NCBI GenBank assembly: GCA_025526995.1
Contig: JAHLKG010000006.1
Location: 558,001-622,000, forward strand
Reading direction: 5' to 3'
DNA from: Powellomyces hirtus
Lineage: Eukaryota > Chytridiomycota > Chytridiomycetes > Spizellomycetales > Powellomycetaceae
Length of the DNA stretch: 64,000 nucleotides
The translations under genes were made by a program, and so were the position numbers. The notes below the pieces were generated by a model, which was not told the origin of the DNA, did not search any database, and saw only the letters and a program-made list of their open reading frames with translations. Positions 1 to 10,359 of this stretch are shown piece after piece; within the stretch, counting starts at the first letter, position 1; each line of letters starts with the position of its first letter.

Positions 1-3000
1 ATACCCGCAAACCTAGTGTCAGCTTCTTGTGGTTGAGTATAAGCTTTCCTCGATAACCTCGGCGTCGCATCAGCTCCCCAAACAACATCTTGGCACGGGC
101 AGATATGTAATATCTGAACGAAGTCCACATCCGCATGCGCTCGCGAAGGGCATCGCCAACGTGCTGAATGAAGCTGCGAATCCGTTCAACTTCCCGTTTA
201 GCTTCCATATACGCAGTTTTCTTTGACACATAGCGCGCCTGCACGTCGTCGTAATTTCCGTGCGTCCGCTCTATCTCATTTAATCGCGCGCGCAGTTGAC
301 GCAGCTGTCTCTCGATCTCGTCGGGAGTGCCGGTGACTTCAACGCGATCGCACAGTTGCTCCACCTTGCCCGTCAGATCCGCCAAAGCATCTTGAGCCTC
401 TTGAAGATGGGTTTTTGCGTCAGTCACGCGTTGTTCATACTTTTCAAGTTGTTTCAACCAATGCTCTCGTTCTGTTTCGGCGGTGACTCGCTTCGTTACT
501 GCTTCAGTCAGTTCGTTTGAGAGTGTCTGATGTCGTTCGTGTATCACATTTTGCTCTCGTTCTAGATGCTGGAACTGCTCTCTCAACGGACGCTCGGTTT
601 CTTGCAGAGCTGCCCGCTGCTCCTCGAGTGCTTCATACTGCATTGTAATGGCCTCGATGCGTCCCTCCTCGACAGCGTAAGCTTCCCGTAGAGTTCCAAT
701 AATGTTGGTCTCTTCCTCATCCATCAGCTCTTCATTCATCCGCGCGATCTCATTTGCGCGAGCATTTATCTCCCTTTGCAATTCCGCGTAGTCCTGGCGC
801 AGCTTTTGCTGATGCTGCTTCAGGTCATTCAGGCGTCGATGAAGGTCGTTTACAGTTGGCTCGAAGGATTCTATTTGGGCGTCAATTTGCGCCATACGGT
901 TATCCTCCTCGCGAATAAACGAGCTGGTATCTGCCATAAGCCTCGGCTGACCGCGGTACAAGGTAGGCGCCTGGGTCGAAAGACCTCCGCCTCTGTTTCC
1001 AACTTGGAATCCATCCTGCGTATACACGCCGATGATATTTCGGGGAAAACTGGGAGAGGTGATTCTATGACCTTCATCGCGTGTGTGGACAAGCACTGTT
1101 TGCTCGATGTGGTGGTTGATGACGAGTTGTTGGAGAACGACCTCATTGCTGATCTCCAAGGCGCGAAGTATAGTGAGATATTGTGGATCGGGTTCGCCGC
1201 TGCTGAAATCAGTGTTTCGACTTTGAAATCTCACGATGCTGCTGCGGCACCGAGTTTTGCTAAAGATTTCCCTTTGCAACAAGAGCAGGTCCTCTTGATA
1301 CTCAACAACGAAGGAGTTCAGTGAGTTCCCGAGTACTGTCTCAATGGTTCGGGCAAACTCTTCTTTATGCAGTTTAACGTGAATTCCAATAGGCCCGATG
1401 GGCTTAGCTCCTTTCCATCTACCCTCACGAGCAAACTGCTCAATCATTTGCAGCGTCTGTCGCATGCCTGGGCCATACACCCCCAGCCTGTCGGAATCCT
1501 GGGACTGCAGATTTCGGATCCTTTCTTCGCAACCTCGTCGTTCAGATTGAAACTCTTGAAATCTGCGCTTTGCGTCGTTAAAATTATCTGTGAGGGCAGC
1601 GACCTCCGTGTCGTTCGATTCGCGTTCTGCTTGCAGCTGACGCAACTGTCCTTCCGTGACAAGCTTCTGTTGTTCTCGTTCACTTATTGCAGTAATCTGC
1701 TGCTTTCGAGTAGTTCGGCTGTCCCCTTCCAGTTTGCGGGTTTCCTCTGCGATCCTCGCCTGGAGCTCTGTCATCATATTCCTGTGCCTAATAACTTCGC
1801 GATTCATGTCTTCCTTTTCTACCTGGAAGTCTTTCAATCGTTGCCGTATCTGCATCATATCCCCCTTCACTTCTTCTTTGCGCTCCGCGAGTGGATCATT
1901 CGCGAGCTGCTGTTCGGAAATCTTGTCCTGGATCAAGACAATCTGCTTCTCGAGGGACCTCAGTTCGTTGCTGCATTCTTCGGCCTTGACCTGGGCGGTC
2001 TCGGATTTGAACTCAGCTCGCTCTAAATTCGAAGCTTTTCCTTGTACCTCTTCTTCTTTCTCTATCACCTGGGCCCAGGCCCACTCACACTTTAAGCCGT
2101 CGATCGTTGCGCCGAGATCCCGCGCTTGTTCCAGGTCCCTCAGAGTGGCCTCCAGTTTTCTCCATTCCTTTTTCATATCAGGAAGCACGCTCTCTTTGTG
2201 TCTCAGCGTTTGATTCATGGTTTGGATGCTCTCTCCGATGATGCTATAGTCAGCGCTCAGCTGACGCAAGCCGGTACCAGTCATGAAGAACTTGTACTTG
2301 TCGTTCGGAGTACTGTTAGCAAGAAAACTTCGTGCGGCATCCTGGGTCAAGATTGTCATGGGATTATCGGCGTGGATTTGCATGTTGTCCATAATGGCCA
2401 AAAGCTCGTCACGTTTAGTAGAGATGACGTTTCCACGCGCGGATTTTATTTTGTATGAGTTTGAACCTTCTCTCCGAATCTTTCGTTCGATGGTGATAGC
2501 ATCCCCATAGTCTTCTGGGCGATACGCATCTGAGCCCTCGTTCCTGATAGTGACTGTGACCGAGCCAATATTGGTGCCCTCCTTCAAAAACTCCTTGAGG
2601 CTCGCAGCCCTATTCGTAATATTTGCTCGTCCACCCAAACACACGGCCAGCGCGGTGAGAATGGCACTTTTACCACTGCCGTTGTGTCCGACAATGAAAT
2701 TGATTTTCGGACCCAGAGGCACGGCCAGATATTTGTGACACATGAAGTTCACCAATTCTACGTGAGCGATGGACCCCGTAGCATCCTCCTGAGTTCGAGT
2801 TTTCCGCGACTTCCGGAGTTGGTGCTGCATTGAACAAAGAATATAGGCTGGTCAATGACCTTTGAAAACATCGGGCGTCGCAAAAGCCGGAAGCTATACT
2901 TCGGGAGCGGGCTCGTCACTCTCTGACTCAGCTGAAGCACTGGCAGAATCCTCCGTAGAGACATCGCTATCATATCGCTGCTTCTTCCGACTAGAATTCC

Positions 3001-3106
3001 GGGAAGCTGGGGTAACGGGTCGTTTGCGTCCTGCGGAACCGGGATCGTGCAGGAGCATTTCAGGGGAAGCAGGCGTACCCGCAAACTCCTCGTCCTCCTC
3101 ATCCAT
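1..3106 (-). CDS. SMC6: SMC6, subunit of the SMC5/6 DNA-repair complex (3' end beyond window)
   Basis: ATPase subunit of the nuclear SMC5/6 complex, which acts in recombinational repair and chromosome segregation. Exon 1 is 3106-2900 and encodes an acidic, serine-rich basic-patch N-terminus. A 75 bp intron (2899-2825) follows, then one open frame from 2824 to base 1. About 1010 residues are visible. Walker A (GHNGSGKS) lies at residues 115-122, preceded by the SMC6-like segment around VNFMCHK. Long coiled coil follows on both sides of a hinge near residues 505-680, which contains PIGPIGIHVKL. The last visible residues (LFGELMRRRGYRG) match the run-up to the C-terminal ATPase head, so roughly 100-130 residues with the signature motif and Walker B lie outside the window. 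The ATG at 3106 is the only in-frame start seen in exon 1. It is divergent from the importin gene, 322 bp apart. Confidence 0.93.
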
Positions 3107-3428
3107 AACAGACGTGGTGAATCACGGGCACCGGACACTGTGAATGTGTTTTTCTTCAATTATTCTCTCAAAATCTGTGAATGTGTTGCCTGCTCTTCGG
3201 TTTCACCTCAGTCAGCAGCGTCCGAACAGCCGAACTCAAAGCCACGCTTACATCCCATATCCAGCTCCTGGCTGCGCATTCTCTTTGACACCGAAATTAG
3301 TATTATCATCGTTAAACCGCAACTTTGGGCAGCTTCTGTCACCTTTTCTTTTTTTTTCTGCACTTCGTATTGAATTAAAAAGAATGGAGGTATAGTGAGC
3401 GCATCCATATTTGTGCTATCGCATCAAC
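3107..3428. other. Intergenic, divergent promoter region of SMC6 and KAP123
   Basis: This 322 bp gap separates two divergent start codons and must hold both promoters. A T-rich run occurs near 3346-3360. I see no gene, repeat or convincing TATA box. Confidence 0.6.
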
Positions 3429-6400
3429 ATGCCTTCGCCTTCAGAATTCACACTGACCAAGGGAAAATCGTTGGAACAGGCATTTGCTGCAGAACTCGTT
3501 GAGGTGCTGAAGCAGGTCAACAGCGGAAACACCGCCCGCCTGCAGACGGTCGGTATATGATGCCTACATGACGGTGATCAACCATATCATGCCAGCTAAC
3601 CATATTCGTCTCTCTTTCCTCTGTTTGTCAGGCTACTGCCACACTCAGCAATCGCTTCTATTCTCAAATTCAATGCATTCCGGCTCTGTTCGAGATCGCA
3701 AGAGGCCACCCCGATGTTCCTGTGAGTAAATCCAGCCCAACTTTTTTCAACCGGATACTGATCTTGCGTTTTGTAGATCCGGCAGCTGGCTGCTGTAGAA
3801 TTGCGAAAGCAGGTGAAGAAGCAGAGCGGCACTTGGTGGGAGACTTTAGACGAAGCGTTACGAAACGGTATCAAGACGCAGATTTTGGAGGTCATACTGT
3901 CTGAGCCAAGGTACTGCGAACTCTAATGATGTAGCGCATCTGGGAGTGGCAGTTGACACCTTACGCTCTTTAGCAAACCAGTTCGACACTCCATGGCGCG
4001 CGTAGTCTCTGAGATCGCCAAGGTCGAGATTCCCAAGGAGAAGTGGAACGATCTCCTCTCTTTCCTTTACTCTTGCTGCCAGAGCTCGAACGCTGCTCAC
4101 CGCGAAGTTGGCGTGTACGTGCTTGACACCTTATTCGAGGTCATCGCAGACACATTTGTCGACCGTATTCTGCAAATGATGGAGCTGCTGTCGAAGACTC
4201 TGGTCGATCCTGAGAGTTTGCAAGTCCGTGTTACGACTCTGCTCGTGCTAGGCAAGATTGCCGATTACATCGATCCGGAGGCACAAGATGAAATCAAAGC
4301 CTTTAGGAATCTCCTGCCAGGAATGGTCGCCGTGCTACAGCAGTGCGTTGCGAGCGGCGACGATGATGAAGCTGTGAAGGGAATTGAGGTTTTTGACAAC
4401 CTTCTGGTCATTGAGTCGCCGCTTGTTTCGAGACACATGCCGCAACTTGTTGAGTTCTTCGCGGGTATCAGCGCAAACAAAGACAACGGAGGCAAAGTTC
4501 GCGTGGCCGCCTTGTCTTTCTTGATGTGGTGCACAGTATACCAGAAGAACAAGATCGTGAAGTTGAAGCTGGTCTCGCCCATCATCGCAAGCATTGTTCC
4601 CATCGTCGCAGAAGAAGAACCGGAAGACGAAGACGAAGACTCACCAGGACGCATGGCACTGCAGGTGATCAACTCACTTTCCACAAACTTACCCCCGGCC
4701 AAAGTTTTCCCGGACTGCATGCAACTGGTTGTTCAGTACATGCAGAACAGTGATCCCAATGCACGAAAAGCCGCCATGCTGACGTTCGGTATGCTGGTTG
4801 ATGGATGCTCTGAGCACATGCGCTCGCGCATCGGCGAACTCCTGCCTCTGCTTTTCAGCGGATTGCAGGATTCGGAAGGCGCCGTGCGTCGGGCGGCTTG
4901 CCTGGCTCTCAGTGCTCTTGCAGAAGAACTGGCTGACGAGATTGGAATGCATCATGCTACCATCTTGCCAGTCATTGTGAATCTCATGAACGACCCCAAT
5001 CACCGCACACAGAGGGCTTCCTGCAATGCGCTGGACGCCATACTTGAAGGACTTGGTGACGAAATTCTTCAGTATCTGCCTGCCCTTATGGAGAAGCTGA
5101 TTTTCTTATTGGACAATGCTGAACAGCAAGTCAAGGGTGTCGCCATCGCTTGCATTGGATCGGCAGCGCACTCCTCCGGAGACAGCTTCCAACCATACTT
5201 TGCCGAGATCATGCCACGCTTACAATATTGCATGGGACTGCAGGCCAAGGAGGTAATGGATCTGCGAGGGTTGGCCACGGACACTATAAGCGCCGTGGCC
5301 GAGGCGGTGGGAAAAGACGTGTTCCGCCCGTATCTGAATGAGAGCATGATCCAGGCCGTTCACGGTCTTGAACTTGACGACTCACGCCTGAGAGAATGCA
5401 GTTACATTTTCTTTGCTGTGATGTCCCGCGTTTATGAGGAAGAATTCGCTCCATACCTTACGGTCATTGTGCCCCAGCTCCTCAAGTCTTGCAACGAGCC
5501 TGAAAAGGACGTCGCGGACTGGCCCGAACAGGAAGACGAGGAAGAGGAGGACATCTCTATCGACAATGAGGACGACGATCACCATGCAGGCTACAGTCTG
5601 AGCTCCGCGATCGCCGAAGAGAAAGAGTCCGCCGTTGACGCACTCGGGCAAATCTGCTCGGCATCGCGGAAGGCGTTCATGCCGTATGTTGAGGACAGCG
5701 TTGCAGCTTTCATCACCCTGCTCCAACATTATCACGAGGGTGTGCGCAAATCTGCAGTTACCTCCCTGTTCACATTCATCAGCACATTCTACAAAATGTC
5801 CAACCCGCCCAAATGGTTGCCAGGTCTTCCCTTGCAGATTCCCGTGCACGAGTCCGTGAGTGGCCTTGCTAAGCTTTCCATGGACGCTATGATCCTGCTG
5901 CTTGATACCGAGGACGACCGGTAGGCTACCCTTCAATCTTACGGATTCCCAGATATATGAGCCACTTTGCTCACCTGTACCTTATCAATTTTAGGAGCGT
6001 AGTTGCGCAAACCTTCAGCGAATTCACAGACGCGCTCAAGGAAGTTGGTCCAGCCATCTTGGCCGACAGGCAACAGTCTCTGGCCGAAGTTGTGCTTTTG
6101 GTTCTTCAAACTGAGCATCGTTGCCAAGCTAATGGTGACGAAGACGACGAGATGAGCGGCGACGGATCCATCCTGCGACGAGGTGGCGCACCGCCAGAAG
6201 ACGACGAAGACCAGGCAGAATACGATGCCATCCTGATCAGCAACGCAGCAGATCTTGTGGGAGCCATGGCCAATGCTCTCGGACCAGACTTTGCGCCCTA
6301 TTTTGAGGAGTTCTTGCCTCTGATTGGCAAATATTACAAGGCTTCACGTCCTACTTCCGATCGCTCCATGGCCATTGGCGTGGTTGCAGAGTCCGCCTTC

Positions 6401-7116
6401 GGCCTCAAGAAGGGTGTCACGCCTTTCACCAACGATGTGTTGCAGCTCGTCCTGCGCGCACTCTCGGATGAGGAGCCTGAAGTCCGTAGCAACGCCGCTT
6501 ATGCCGTTGGTGTACTGGTAGAGTACACCGACGTAGACCTCAGCACGTAAGTGGCCTAACATTGCTTAAGTCAAGCGGCAACGACTAACATTACTATGCG
6601 TCATGTAGCTTCTACGTCCAGATTCTTCAGCTGCTTCGACCACTGTTCAATGCCTCACAAGAAGGCAACCTGGCGGACAATGCCACGGGAGCCGTCTGTC
6701 GTATGATCGCAAAGAACGCTGCTCCCATCCCTCTCGACCAGGTCCTCCCTGTTGTTCTTGAGAATCTGCCTCTCAAACGTGACTTTGAAGAGAACGAGCC
6801 TGTGTACCGATGCATTTTGCATCTGGTACGGTCAAACAACCCTATGGTGAGCCACAAATGAATTGCGTATGAACATCCCGTGGATCACTACAACATTCTA
6901 ACTCTTTATCTACAGCTCCTACAGAACATGTCTAAACTGCTCAACATCTTCGCACAAGTCCTCAGCCCACCAGAGGGCCAGCTGAAGGATGCAACTCGTG
7001 CCGATATCCTTGAGCTTTTGAGAACGTTAAAAACACATCACGCCGAGACTTTCCAGACCATAATTGCTGGAATGGAGCCTCAATATGCCACTGCTCTGGC
7101 CCACATTTTGCAGTAA
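3429..7116 (+). CDS. KAP123: Importin beta-type karyopherin, KAP123 / importin-4 family
   Basis: HEAT-repeat nuclear import receptor; the family carries ribosomal proteins and histones H3/H4 through the pore. Seven exons: 3429-3548, 3632-3721, 3777-3910, 3974-5920, 5995-6546, 6609-6846, 6916-7116, giving 1093 residues, the usual family size. All phases fit. The exon-1 donor (GTCGGT) is weak, but the reading frame and the conserved ATATLSNRF junction support it. Family signs are IRQLAAVELRKQV near the N-terminus, the acidic loop EEEPEDEDEDSPGR followed by an ALQVINSLSTNLPP-like helix as in IPO4/Kap123, a second acidic stretch (EDEEEEDISIDNEDDD), the third DDEDQAEYDAIL, and EVRSNAAYAVGVL near the C-terminus. 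IPO5/Kap121 fits less well because these acidic loops and the spacing follow IPO4. Transcribed away from SMC6 and towards Rab7. Confidence 0.92.
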
Positions 7117-7437
7117 CTTGCTATTCCCATTCAAATCCCGTTTTCTAGACGATAAGGATGTACTCTACCAACTATCTCATAATCATCCATATTCACCTCA
7201 TTCTACCATCGTATCGGTGCCTTTTAGCGTCCAGTTGCACATTGTTTACGATTTCTCACTTTACGTATTAGTTAATATTGGGGACGCTTTCACTTGATTT
7301 GCATATATTGCGCTATTGATGAGACTACGAGGTGATAACGTTTCACGAGGCATCTCGGTGGTACGGACCATGCATGCTATTGATATGTCACCGGAAATAA
7401 AACGATCCGGCCGACTCGTCGGGGCTGGAAACCGTAA
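7117..7437. other. Intergenic, convergent 3' regions of KAP123 and Rab7
   Basis: These 321 bp lie between two stop codons that face each other. The stretch is AT-rich near 7140-7310 and probably holds both 3' UTRs. I see no gene or RNA structure. Confidence 0.6.
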
Positions 7438-8476
7438 TCAACAGCCACATCCTGAATCTCCACCCTGTCTGCCCGTTTCTCCGTCAATCTTGATTGGGTC
7501 AGGGAAGTCACTGTATCTGATTCCACACGATTAGCGATGTGTCACCAGACGGACGTCATGCATATGAGGTGACTTACAACTCGACATCGGATTCTTGTTG
7601 CAAAGCGTTCCTAGCGACGGTCTGGAATGACTTTTCGACGTCAATGGCCTCTCTTGCACTGGTCTCAAAGTACTGAAGTGAAGTAAGGTGAGGGGTAGGC
7701 CATTTGAGAGTAAGAAGTAGCGTCGGCTTACCGGAATATTTCCCTTCTGTTGACACCAAGTCATCGCTCTCTTTTTCGAAACCTGTATAGATTCGAAAGT
7801 CGGCCTTAGTTGCAAGCTTCCGGATGGCAGGCCTGTACTCTTCGGCCTCACCTGTCGCTTTGATTCTTCGATATCCACTTTGTTGCCCAAGACCACAAAT
7901 GGGAAGTTGTCTGGATCTCTCGGGCTCGCTTGCAGCAAGAACTCGTCCCTCCAGCTATCCAGCGTCTCGAAACTCTTCACGTTGTTCACATCGTACACCA
8001 ACACGCAGCAGTCAGCACCTCGGTAAAACGCCACTCCCAGACTTTGGAATCGCTCTTGACCAGCCGTGTCCCATATCTTATAGAAATAAGTCATTAGCAA
8101 AATGACGGGTCACATGCAGAGTTCCACAAAGAAACTGAAGATTCCGGCGGCGACCGCTACCTGCATCGTCACCAGTCGGTCATCAACCATGACTTCTTTG
8201 GTGAGGAAGTCTGCTCCAATGGTCGCCTTGTATTGAGTGCTGAACTTCTTGTTGACATATTGGTTCATAAGCGACGTTTTTCCAACACTGATGATACAAT
8301 TTGCAGCCGTCAATGTCCATACGATGTCCATTCCTCCTGGCGGCGAAGACACCGACTCACCCACTGTCTCCGAGGATAATAACTGTAACAATTTCGTTAG
8401 AACAGATACCAAGCAGAGACGGGGACCGCGAAAGTCAATGTATACCTTTCAGAAGGACCTTCTTGCGGGTGGCCAT
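7438..8476 (-). CDS. YPT7: Rab7/Ypt7 small GTPase
   Basis: Late-endosome and vacuole Rab GTPase that drives tethering and fusion. Seven exons on the minus strand: 8476-8446, 8382-8361, 8287-8161, 8076-7852, 7782-7732, 7672-7578, 7516-7438, giving 209 residues, the usual size. The P-loop GDSGVGKT is at residues 15-22, switch I follows with [16 protein letters not shown] is at 62-68, NKVD at 125-128 and ETSA at 155-158. The C-terminus ends in a CGC double-cysteine geranylgeranylation signal, preceded by [20 protein letters not shown] and the spacing are characteristic of Rab7 rather than other Rabs. The P-loop is spread over three exons, the middle one only 22 nt. The start at 8476 gives the short basic N-terminus (MATRKK) normal for Rab7. 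Confidence 0.95.
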
Positions 8477-9077
8477 GGTTTGCAAATTTGTGTAATTGAG
8501 AATGTAAAGATCTGAAGGACAAAACAGGCGGCTCCACAGAGTTTCAGTCAATCCAACGAAGTACAAATCAGCGGGCGGGGCAGCGTGACCGTCAATCAAA
8601 TCAACATCATGTCTGTCAGTCGCGCGTCTTAACAACAGCTTGTTTCTACACTTTACTGTTTTCTACAACTCACTTGGGGTTTCACAGTATCTTATTTTTG
8701 CAGGGAGATAGCCAGAGAGATCCAACACTCAGAGATGGGCATCGCCAGTTCCTATACCAAAAACGTGTATTTGTGTGGCTAACTACAAGAAGTTCCGACC
8801 CCGCGACATTCACCCTCGACGCTGGCTTTCTAATGTGATGCGCTCCTCGTCTCGACATTGGGAAAGTGTGATACGTCTTGATGCACAAAGTGCGCCTTCC
8901 TGGGATTCCTGCTGGGGTTTCTACCCGCGTCCACTGTTTGGGGTCAAATACAGAGTAATATGCTACTACGCATTCTGTTACTTCGCCGCCAGTCGCGAAC
9001 TGCCGAGTTGGTCTGGACTAGACAACGCCGTCTTCCCCGTCACTGATGTTGATGTATCTCTCTCCCGTTCAGATTGT
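8477..9077. other. Intergenic between Rab7 start and AlkB-like stop
   Basis: About 600 bp that should hold the Rab7 promoter and the 3' UTR of the dioxygenase gene; both genes run leftwards. Open frames here are short and match no motif I know. No RNA gene or repeat seen. Confidence 0.5.
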
Positions 9078-10001
9078 TTAGTCGGACGCCTTTTCATCAG
9101 GTTTCCCCGCATGGACCATTTTCCCGTCCATCCACCGCCAGATACCACCGTCACCCACATTGTACCGATAGTAATTGTTGGTTGCCTTTGTATTGATCGC
9201 CTTCCGGAACGTCAGGTTGATCCTCGGCGACGCTTTTGCGCGTTTTGGAATCGAGTGCAACCACTGTGTTTGAGTCTCCCCCCGCATGAGCAACAAATCT
9301 CCATCGTCTAGCACAAACTTTTCTTTGCGCGCGGACTCTGTTTTGTGCTTCATAAGAAAGTCGCGGGCGCCGCCGAGGGAGAGGGAGGCGATGATGGGGT
9401 TGGGGCCGAGGAAAGCTTCGTCGTCGGAATGGTAGCTAATGCTGTGGTCGCCGTCGGCGTAATAGTTGAGGAGGACAAAGTTGTAGTGAGCATTGGTTTG
9501 CCTTTCGACGAGGTCGGTGAGGGCTGTGAGGACAGGCGGGAGGGCGCGCGGACGACGGAAGTAAGTGTCCAGAGGGGCGCCCGTCTCATCGCAGCCAAAG
9601 ACAGTGGTGAATCGCGGGGTGGTGATATCGCGCCCGCGCGTCGGGTACTGCACGCGGTGCCACGGGAGCGCTTCCAAGAGGTAATTGAACAACTTCGTCG
9701 ACGTTGGACGTGGAATGAAAGGCTTATAGAGAACAAGATCGAGGCCAGGGGACTTCTTGATAGGTTTGGTGAGCGCAGGAGGTTTAATCTCGTTCTTAAG
9801 GTCAAAGGTCGTCGGTTCAGCTATGATGTGGTGCAACGTGTTGTCAAAGCCAGCGCCGGAAGCTAGTTTAGCGTGTGAGGCTTTAGCCTTTTTGAGAAGA
9901 AACTCGCCCGAGCTCGACGCTACTGCCTACAGAGAGCGAAAGTTTAGCGACATGGCTTTGTGGGTAGAGAAGAATGGTCTTACATCAATAGCGCGCTTCA
10001 T
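9078..10001 (-). CDS. AlkB-type Fe(II)/2-oxoglutarate dioxygenase (ALKBH2/3-like)
   Basis: Family members oxidatively remove N-alkyl groups from DNA or RNA bases. Exon 1 is tiny (10001-9984, MKRAID), intron 9983-9927, exon 2 9926-9078; 288 residues. The iron-binding triad is visible as H172 and D174 in YHSDDE and H230 in WLHSIPKR. The 2-oxoglutarate arginine region PRINLTFR is at residues 240-247. SISYHSDDEAFLGPNPIIASLSLG and the terminal RYNVGDG-like segment resemble ALKBH2/3 nucleic-acid repair enzymes rather than ALKBH1 or ALKBH8. The upstream loop FTTVFGC may correspond to the base-flip lid. Substrate (DNA or RNA) cannot be fixed from sequence. It is divergent from the acyl-CoA synthetase gene. 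Confidence 0.9.
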
Positions 10002-10359
10002 GCTCCCTAATGTCTACTTTAGTACTGTCAGAATTTGTGTTGGTTTCTACGGTTTTCACTTTGATTCTTCCCACCGTCGGCGACGTTGGTGCAGCAAACC
10101 AGCATATGACGTCACAAATTATGGGGCGGAAAAAGAACGAGGACACATGGAAAATATCTGACGCCACATGCCAAGAAACATTCCGTTTTCTGATACTTGA
10201 CCATCATGATGCTGAGACCGATATGCGGAACAATGTCATTTACTGTCTGTGAAACACATTGACAGGATTGCATCTACTGGAATGCAACTCTGTAGCGCGC
10301 GTTAAGTGTTGACGCGTTAATACTGTACGCTGTCGCTCCGAGCAATTTCACCCGGTGCA
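10002..10359. other. Intergenic, divergent promoter region
   Basis: 358 bp between the starts of the AlkB-like gene and the acyl-CoA synthetase gene. It must contain both promoters. I see no repeat or strong TATA element. Confidence 0.5.

Noticed and set aside
3993..5924. A 643-residue importin starting at 3993
   Set aside because: That frame is only exon 4. Upstream exons from 3429 add the conserved N-terminal HEAT repeats in phase.
8775..9311. A 178-codon plus-strand gene
   Set aside because: Overlaps the 3' end of the AlkB-like gene in antisense, has no clear start context and no motif.
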